Positions 25,201-34,200 of a stretch of 64,000 bases of DNA are shown in pieces. Source of the stretch: Scolanthus callimorphus (taxonomy: Eukaryota; Cnidaria; Anthozoa; Actiniaria; Edwardsiidae); NCBI GenBank assembly GCA_033964015.1, contig CM066912.1:31272532-31336531 (forward strand). The letters run 5' to 3'. The position numbers and the translations under genes are program-made. Under the pieces are notes generated by a model. That model made no database searches. It was not told where the DNA came from and saw only the letters and a list, made by a program, of their open reading frames with translations. Position 1 is the stretch's first letter. The number at the start of each line of letters is the position of its first letter.

Positions 25201-28200
25201 GCCATCGGCGCTCGTTTTTTCACGCGCTCGCTTTCACGGATGTTTGCTAAAGAAGGGACTGCAACCAGTCTATGTAAATCGACTTATTCCTTGATAGGTG
25301 AGGATTCTAGTGGCAAGTTTCTCATAGCCGTGTGTACTTAGTAAAAGAGTCTTGGTGTATATTCATCATGACTTTCCCCTTGCTTGGTGAGGAACTCTTG
25401 CAAGTCTTGCATATTCATGTGTGCTTAATATGAACCCTGGGTGTATATTGAGTTGCCCCTTGTTTGATGAGGAAGTCTTGCAAGTCGTTCATATTCATGT
25501 GTGCTTGGGTGTATATTGACTTGCCCATCGTTTAGTGAGGAACTCTTGCAAGTTTGTCATATCCATGTGTGCTTAGTAATAGAGCCTTGGTATATGTTGA
25601 CTTACCCCTTGCTTGGTGAGGAACTCTTGCAAGTCTTGCATATCCATGTGTGCTTTTCTATTGGCATGCGTGTTCATAACGTTGACGATTTCATCTCTGG
25701 TGGCGATGACTTTGAAGAAATCAGCAAACTCTTCTTTGTTTAAAGCTGCTTCCGAACCGCTCTGGTCACCTTGCGTGTTTGCTTCCTGTTGTTAAGAATG
25801 AATAAACCTGTTAAGGTGGCTCGGGTATGCTAACATCTAAAGCAATTTGCAGAGGTCGAGAACATGCATGCCGCATACATTGTAATGGAATTGGCGCACA
25901 AAACAGTGCTTTGTTTGGTCTTTGCAAAAGGAATATTTGCAGAAACCCATCCTTGGGAAAAGCTGGGCGCACGCATGGGAAGTGTTCGGAAGTCACATGG
26001 ATAGCCATGGGAAATCCAAACACTTCCATTCTTCTCTTCTACCATGGGAAATTCAGCTTTTCCCATGGATGGGTTTCTGCAGAAATTCCCTGTGTTGGTC
26101 GTCGAGCACAAATAGACCTCTTTGCCTACGTATAATGCAAATTGCCCAGTTCAAAACACGTGATGTTTACATGAAGAAAAATCCTTTGGCTTTCTGAATT
26201 GTTTTCGGCATCTTCACGTGGATATGGAACCATCTCAAAAGATGAAAACAGATCACATGATTTGAAATGCAGGTTAATTTACATACGGAAGTAAAAGAGG
26301 TCTATTCCCAAAGCAACGCGTTATTGAATAAAGTGTCCCCAATTGCAGGTTCTCTTCCCTCTAAACCTCCAGCTTTCTAGTGGTGCGGCAAAAAATAAAT
26401 GCACAATTTTCCGAGACACAGCACCGCGGAGATCAAGGCTTAAAATTTGAGATCAAGACGACAAAAGACTGTTTTCCATACACTCTCTATAGAGCGGATT
26501 TGACATGACTGTCGTGAAAACAATCGCAATTGAGCAATCACTAGCCAATCAGAATCAAGAGAAATCACAACTTATCCCTGAATGGCTTTCTTCTCAGCCA
26601 ATTGCAAGCCAAACCAATTACTAAGTAATTACACAACTGTATTTACAGCAGAATTTGATTGGGTGAGGAAAACGAGTAGCCAATGAGAACGCAATCCCAA
26701 ATCCGAGATTTCGAGAATCCTTGAGAATCTCGTGAGATTCTTAATTTTCCTAACGATCATTCCCCACCCCTTTTTCATCACACACCCGGCCCGTGCTTCC
26801 GCCGCCAGCACGAAATCCATCCACCTTACCCTGAATCTCTTCTTGATGGTCCTGGGTGTGATGTTAACATTCAAGGCGTTCAGTAGTTTAGTGACTTCAC
26901 TCAGCCCAAGCTCGCCATCTTTGTTCTTGTCGAATTTCTCGAAAGCGTCAATCAACCACGTGATGCAAAGTTAAGGAAGAAGACGGGGTGTAGCCTATGT
27001 TATAATTATAGATCATTACCAAGAGCGGTTTTCACATGACTGTCGTGAAAACAATTGCAATTGAGCAATCACTAGCCAATCAGAATCGAGAGAAATCACG
27101 ACTTGCTCCTAAATGGCTTTTTTCTCAGCCAATTGCAAGCCGAACCAATTACTAAGTAATTACACAATTGTATTTAGTACAGAATTTGATTGGCTGAGAA
27201 AAACGAGTAGCCAATGAGAACGCAAAGCAATCGCAATTACATAACAAGTCTTGACAGTCATGTGAAATCCGCTCTAATACGGGGCAGCGTTTCACTAGTA
27301 TTAAAGTCGTGTTCGCGATTTTTAATCCATCGTTTCGCTTGAACAAATATGCGGCACTGGAGCATGATTGTGGAGACACGACTCCTTTGCACACCGTCAA
27401 TAAAATGACAATAAAAAGTGGCAATGGCAATGGCATTTCTAATTGTCAATGGCATTTCTAACTATTAACAGTGGAACCCCGATCTAACGATTCTCGGTCC
27501 AACGATATTCCCGATTTTACGATGGTATTTGGATCCAAGCGTATTTGTTCCTGCTACACTACGATATAGATGCGGTCTTTGATAAAAAAAAAAGAGAACA
27601 GAAACGTTAGCAATCATACGATGTCCAAGCCAATGTCTTTATATGCGTGGTATCATCGTGTATCTTACATAAAGTGAATCTCGCAGCATTACAATGACTA
27701 ATGCAATACAATCAGTCTTTGCTTTCGAATTGCTTGGAAAATGTATGACTACCTGACCCCGATATAACGATACTTTCAATGGCTTCGGCTTTATATCGTT
27801 AAATCGGGACGGATAAACAATACCCCGATTTTACAATACAGCTTTCCTGCCCCGTGGCATATCGTAAAATCGGGGTTCCACTGTATATTGATCTGAGAAC
27901 ACGATCGGTATAATATGCCAAGGACCCCCTTACAGCCTTTCACGCTCATCGATTGGTGCGCGTGAAGCTGGAATCAGGTGCCCCGAGTAGTTATAAGGCT
28001 GTATAATGTCATGTCACAACACGCCAACTAATTTAAAATAAATCAACCTAATAGCCATGTCTTATTACGTAGGAAATTGGAAATCAAGTGTTTATTCAAA
28101 AAGGATATTGTTGTCGAAGTGCTCGATCAGATTCAATAGTATCTGAAAGATAAAACAGTTGAAGAATGTAAAAAAAAACTGAGTTCGTGATTAAAAGCCC

Positions 28201-31200
28201 GACCAATTCCACGCTCCCGCACAACCCCTGCGCACATTTGAAACAAACCCTGTGGAAATTCCACGTTCTCTAGGGGCCCCTGTGGAAATTTCAAAGTTGC
28301 AAATGAGCGCCCTGTGGAAACTCTGGGTAAAAATAAAGGCCCTGTGGAAATTCCAGAGTCAAATACGATGGCCCCTGTTGAATTCCAGAGTCAATCACAA
28401 AGGCCCCTGGGGAAATTCCAGAGTCAAACACAAATGTCCCTGTGGAAATTCCAGGTTTCTCATAGGGGGCTTACGGATAATATTAAATGAACCATCCCAA
28501 TGGTACTCTCCCTTACTTTGGTTATCAATGAGAGTTTGCAGCCCCACAATCCAGCAGTTCGCCACCTCCACAGACTTTGCAATAAGATCAAGACTCCTTT
28601 CCGGTCCGAATTGGACAGAAATGCACGTGTCGAGGGCATGTTTCTTGGCCATGTCACCTATCGCGCCTTTTACCCCCTCCCCCGAGAGAATGTCGGTTAT
28701 CTGGGCAATTTCATCTGAAAGGGAAAGATTTGAAATCTTCAGTTGTCAATTAAGATGAACGAATTACATATTACTGTAGAACGGCCTTCAATCGTGTAAT
28801 ACGGCTTTTGTCATGTAATTCGGCTGCGTATAGTTTGACCTTAATGGTAAAATGTCGTCACAGTCGTATAAAAAATATAAATATTCACTGGAGCCCATTA
28901 TCTAGGAGCGTCAATCTAGCGGTGTAACAGCGAATAGCGCTGCGCACAGATTCTAAAATTAATCACGACAAACAATCCCTTTGAAATCCCATTCAGAAGG
29001 ATCGCGTTCGAAGCACGAGCCAGGGTAGGAGTACATACAAACTCTGCTATATAATGAGCGAAACTACCAGTTTACCAATTCATTTTGTATTGTTCTAGAG
29101 AGAAAACTGAGAAAATGAGAGAAAAGTATATTTGCTTATCTGAGTTTTAATTAGTGTGACGTCATCTGTGCGCAGTGCTATAGCGTTATTACTGTTTATC
29201 AACATCGCCATTCTAATGCTCATGTGCCAACCGTAGATTGAATTGCGCCCTTTATTCTGTGAACCAATCGATCTCTGGTTGGAACATTAATAACAATGGA
29301 TGACGTCAGCGTGAACAACGCTATTGGAAATGAAGCAGGTTTGGAGTTATTTTTAGAACAGTATATTTGCCGCTCGTTGAATTAACTTCTCTGATCAACG
29401 AAGCATGCGCTACCTGCATCCTTTTAAGCGAATGTGTGAGGTAATCTTTGCGTGAACTTCATTTAGGCTTCATTTTCCGATACACTGTTACACTGTGAAA
29501 CTATGGGAGATGGACGCTCCTAGTTAATAAGCTCTGGAATAATATATAATATCATAATGACATAGGGGCACATACATCGGATATGTTTCTTTTTTGTAGG
29601 CTTGTAAGTAATGGAGAGGCGGTCGTTGTCCAGAATAAAAGTCTTAACTTGCGCCTTTCTGCTCTTGCCCCCATGACCTGCCAACTTGGTCATCTCGTCT
29701 CCTTTTTGCATCTGAAGCCAACATTGGTGTGCTGCAGAGATAAAAAAAGGCAATATATAGTAAAATAGAAAAAGGCGTCGTTTTTGTCAGTGCCCATCCC
29801 GTGCGTGACTTGGGTTACCTGTGTAGCTAGTTCCAGGCTCTTGGAGGCCAAAACAAGATGGCGGCCTTATACACGAACAACACTTTTCCCCAATTGCAAG
29901 TTTTAACAAACTTTTTGGTAATGTAGAGTACCTCTTTGAGAGAACGAAATAACTAGGAAAACTTCTGGAATTCAAAATATGGTAAGTAGAAACTTCCATA
30001 TAGTAAGAGAAAATTTGAGAAACGACAGTTCAGCAACGAAAACTATCTCGATATATATGTATTATGCGTTTTTTTTTGTGATTCCATGGCGTAGAATTCA
30101 ATACAACATGGCCGCCGGTCGCATGAGGTCATGCGAACTACGCTAATCTGGGTACTTGTATTAAATTACGCGTCGCCTCACAAATACAAAGAAAACAGTG
30201 AAACTTCGGCTGTTCTACTCTTTAATTTCTTTTTGCTCTTGGCTAGCAACACTTTCCAAGTTCCCACAAATCTGAAAACAATTTTACATACCTGAATTTG
30301 CTCTTGATATGTTTTGTAATGAATTTGCAAACGTGCAAATTTGTTCCCGAAGCAAATGTATTTAGATAGAAAATTCGACCAAATCCGCCATCCCCTTATA
30401 AAACACTTCGACAGCCTACAAACAAATGTTCCAAACGTGGTCTACGGAGTTCGCATTAAGTTCCCACAAGTCCGATTCGAAAGTACACATGTAGATCTTG
30501 GTTTAATGCTTGAAAATGTTGGCAAAAGCTACCATTTGGATAGTTCCAAATCGCTCCGAAGATAGAGAATAAATCGCTTTTCGTGTATACCAAATTTAAA
30601 GGGACAGCTCCGACTCGCTGAACCGCTACGCTTCGAGTTTTGCTCCAAAATTGTTCCCACTTCGCTCGAATGGCCATTACTACTCTCTCTGCTGTTCCTG
30701 ATGGCTTGGGAACAATAGGGGCGCTGAAAGACATTTTACTGTGCCTTTTCTGAGTCAAACATTAATAACACAGGCAGCCCAACGAAGTAAATTGCCGTTA
30801 TTGCGAAGTCGCTGTAATTCTTGCTAAAATTGGCGAAGAAAGCATACTAAACCGACGATAAATACAACCTGCAGTATAAATTCTCAGGCTGGATAGATCT
30901 AAATGAATTTTGTGTCAAAGGAATAATATTTCGTTCTTTATGCTTAATATATGCGCCCGCGAATCGATTTCCGCTGGCCAAATCGGCTGTATGGGATTCT
31001 TCGCCATGTCCGACTAGAATCGAATCCTTAAATCACTTTCACCTGGAATAATGTCCTCAAGGGGATTCAGAAATTTTTTGATAATTCGATCTTCCTTAAA
31101 ATTTATCTTAAATTACTACAGTTTAATGAAGGGCGATTATTGGCGCAATGAACTTTTGCCAAAACTAAAAATAGAAACATGGCGCCAAGTAATCTTGACA

Positions 31201-34200
31201 CATTACTAAACAAAACAAAAAACAAATTGACGGCAACTTATGTATACACATGGGCCGAGAAACCGAGAAAAATCTAATGACCTTTCACTTTTTCCTTAGA
31301 TAGAAGAAGAAAAAAAATTGAAAAATTGTTTTTAAAGTCATTATAATTGGCTTCAAGTACTCATGAATATTAATGAGTATATGGCTGTTTCGCCACCTGT
31401 GCTGTGTTGTGATATCAAACGGGTTTTCCACTCGCCCACTAAATTAACATTTCGACTTTTTTTGCAGGTGGATTAGGTATAGTTAAAGATTTAACAGCAA
31501 AGCATGCTAAATGTTGCTAGCACAAAGACTTGTTGGAAAATATTGAAACTTGGTGCACTTGAAAACGTTGTTATGAAATCCAGAATGCCAGACAGTTCCA
31601 CGATATTGAATACTGCTGAGGATTATAGTTAATTTTATAGTTTTTTTGTGTGTGTGTTAAGACAGGATGACTCCTCAAAATATTTCTAGACTAGTTGACT
31701 GACGAGATTATCTATTTTTGAAGAGATAAAATTTATTTCTACATCAAGAACTTAGCAAGAATTACAACTATTTCACTCGTCCAAATCTAGCAAAGCGAGG
31801 GAGGAAACTAATTTCCACATTCTCAATTTTTGCAATTAAAGCGTTGTCTAGCCAAAGGAGGGAAACAAATCTTTGTGAAATATCAGAGATACTAGGGGAT
31901 ATAAGCCGCCAAAAACTTCATTACCTTTTGTTTTCATGAGCCCAAGAATTCACTTACGCCTAGTTAAAAATTAAACAGATTTCAAATTGGACATTGGCAC
32001 TCATCGAAAATTTGTACAGATCGCATCAAATTGCAGGACAATATTTCACGTGAAATTACCCGAATTCAAATCCTTTTTAAAATGTCAGCCACTTGAAAAT
32101 AAATGCAGCTACCAATACCAATGAGCAAAACCACGTTTGATATGTGCACCGGGGATAGTTGGAGTTTTAGAGAGTTTCAAATTAAATTTAAATGCTTTTG
32201 TTCGCACTTCATTTGCAAGGTCAGAGTGGGGTGAACTAAACTTCGAACAACATGGAGAGCCGTATGATACTGTATCTGAAACGTCCTTGACACTTCACGC
32301 TAAGACATTTAGATATTAAGATTCACTTATGAGCCAGTTGCTTGGCAAGTTTAGCCAGTGTTAGCATCCGTGAATCTGTAGGAGTGGACTATCATTTTTC
32401 ATGCACCAGAACAAATATAAACAACTCCATACAAAACCATACCTTCAAGATCGTCCTTGTTAGCACAGCTAGCCATATTCTCCAATCCTGTTGGTTTATA
32501 ACCAATCTAGAAAACAAAAGGCAGAGGACTTTGAATAGCAGCTAAAATGAAAGTGATTTTTCAGAAGTCCCTAACTGGCTCGGCGTGACAAGTTGGCCCG
32601 GAGCTGTTGTTCTGTGCAAACAGAGACTGACAATTGTCACTTGCTAAGTCATTCTATCTTATCAATATTAATGCGTGACGCGGAGTAAAGGGAGCAAAAA
32701 TGTGTCACAACTGATACTTGTGCCAACACAACTCAGCCGAGATATTTTAAAATACACGGCATCGATCTTTAAAAATGTAGCCTCATATATAAGATATTTA
32801 TGAAGAACGATATATACAGTTTGTAAAATGTCCATTATGTCGCATCTAAAACCTCGACAACTTCATGCGAATAAAAACTAGTTTTGCAGGATTGTGCAAG
32901 CTCTTGTTTTCCTGTTCGGTAAGCTTACTTTCGCTAAGTATAGCTCAGCTAGTATTTTTAAAAGATGCCACAAGTTATCAAGTCAAGTAGAAGGCAAATA
33001 TTTGTTGTTGGGGAGTAAATAGAAGGCTCATACGAGTTCGGCTATTTCAGACTTTCAGACATTTTCTCAAGAAGAGAAATTGGCTTGGCTCCAAATGTGG
33101 ATAAATATGAAGAGACGGGAACAAATATATCGGGATTGAATAAGTACGTACAATCTTGGTGTTTCCAAAAGTGGAAACATAGTGAAAACATTGCGACAAA
33201 GTCGGAAAACATTAATTAACTAAAAGGAGAATCCGACAACTACCCTAACCAAGATGAAATAAGCTCTCGGAACATATAGAAATATATAAATCCTGTGTAA
33301 AGTTGAATCTTATTTTTGGACCGCCTATGTCTCATTTTCATAAACCCATAATCCATCTGTCTGGCTGTCGAAGGGTGTAGATCATTGCCAGACTCGTCAC
33401 CAGTTTCTTGGGGAGGAGATCAAGGAACCCCATTTCATACCAGCCACCCCTAGGCCTGGTTTCCATATAGTTTATCTGTCGTATCTGTCGCATCAGTCGA
33501 CCGTGAAACAATGGAAATTGGAATTATTCTTTTGTTTCACGGTTGACTGATACGACAGATAAGACTATATGGAAACTCGGCTTTAAGCTCCAAAACCTGG
33601 AGATTGTGTTTCAATAGCAACAACTGTATGAGAAAATCCCGAGAATTTACCCGAGAGATATACAGTAAATATTTCCCGGGAGATCAAGGGTAAAAGCCTG
33701 GAGACTCCCGCGAAAATCGGAGAGGTTTGTGGCCTCCCCTGACAAAATTGGGAACTAAAAGATCTGCCTCGTACCCAGGCACGTTCTAGTGATTTTCGAG
33801 GCGATTGCGTATACGAACCGTTCCCAAGATGCATTGGGCGCTCGCTACCAGAACACTCTCAAAAGGCTTTTCTCTCTGTCTACTAAATAGAGACGCCTAG
33901 GGACGACTGCTTCGGCAGTCAAGACATCGCTAAACCGTATGCGCGTAGATGCACAAGTCTACGAATTCCGTTTTGAAAGCTGATAGGAAAAAAATTCCTA
34001 TTTGTAGTGAGGAGGCTACTCACATGTCACCAGGGAGTTTTGCAACGTCGACAAGTCGAAAGTGTTTGGCGAAATTTTTCTTGATATGCCGAATGGGTGG
34101 AATCATTTTCATTTGTTCGTGTTCCGGGCCCTTTCCGAATTTCAAAAAAACATTTTCAGAACACTTGACGGACGACATTGATCCTGACTACGGATTCCCA

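Larger units (their letters stand above)
26960..28108 (-). other. U12-type AT-AC intron of the PLC gene
   Basis: On the minus strand the intron starts ATATCCTTT right after the 34-nt exon 5, has TTCCTTAAC at 26978-26970, and ends CAC just before exon 6, about ten bases beyond the branch site. No GT-AG pair can join these exons: there is no usable AG before exon 6 because an in-frame TAA lies upstream. The AT-AC join gives the expected [18 protein letters not shown] across PH and EF regions. Confidence 0.88.

Noticed and set aside
25039..25341. 100-residue frame over the AACGCGCAG repeat
   Set aside because: Driven by the 15-bp repeat in a PLC intron on the opposite strand.
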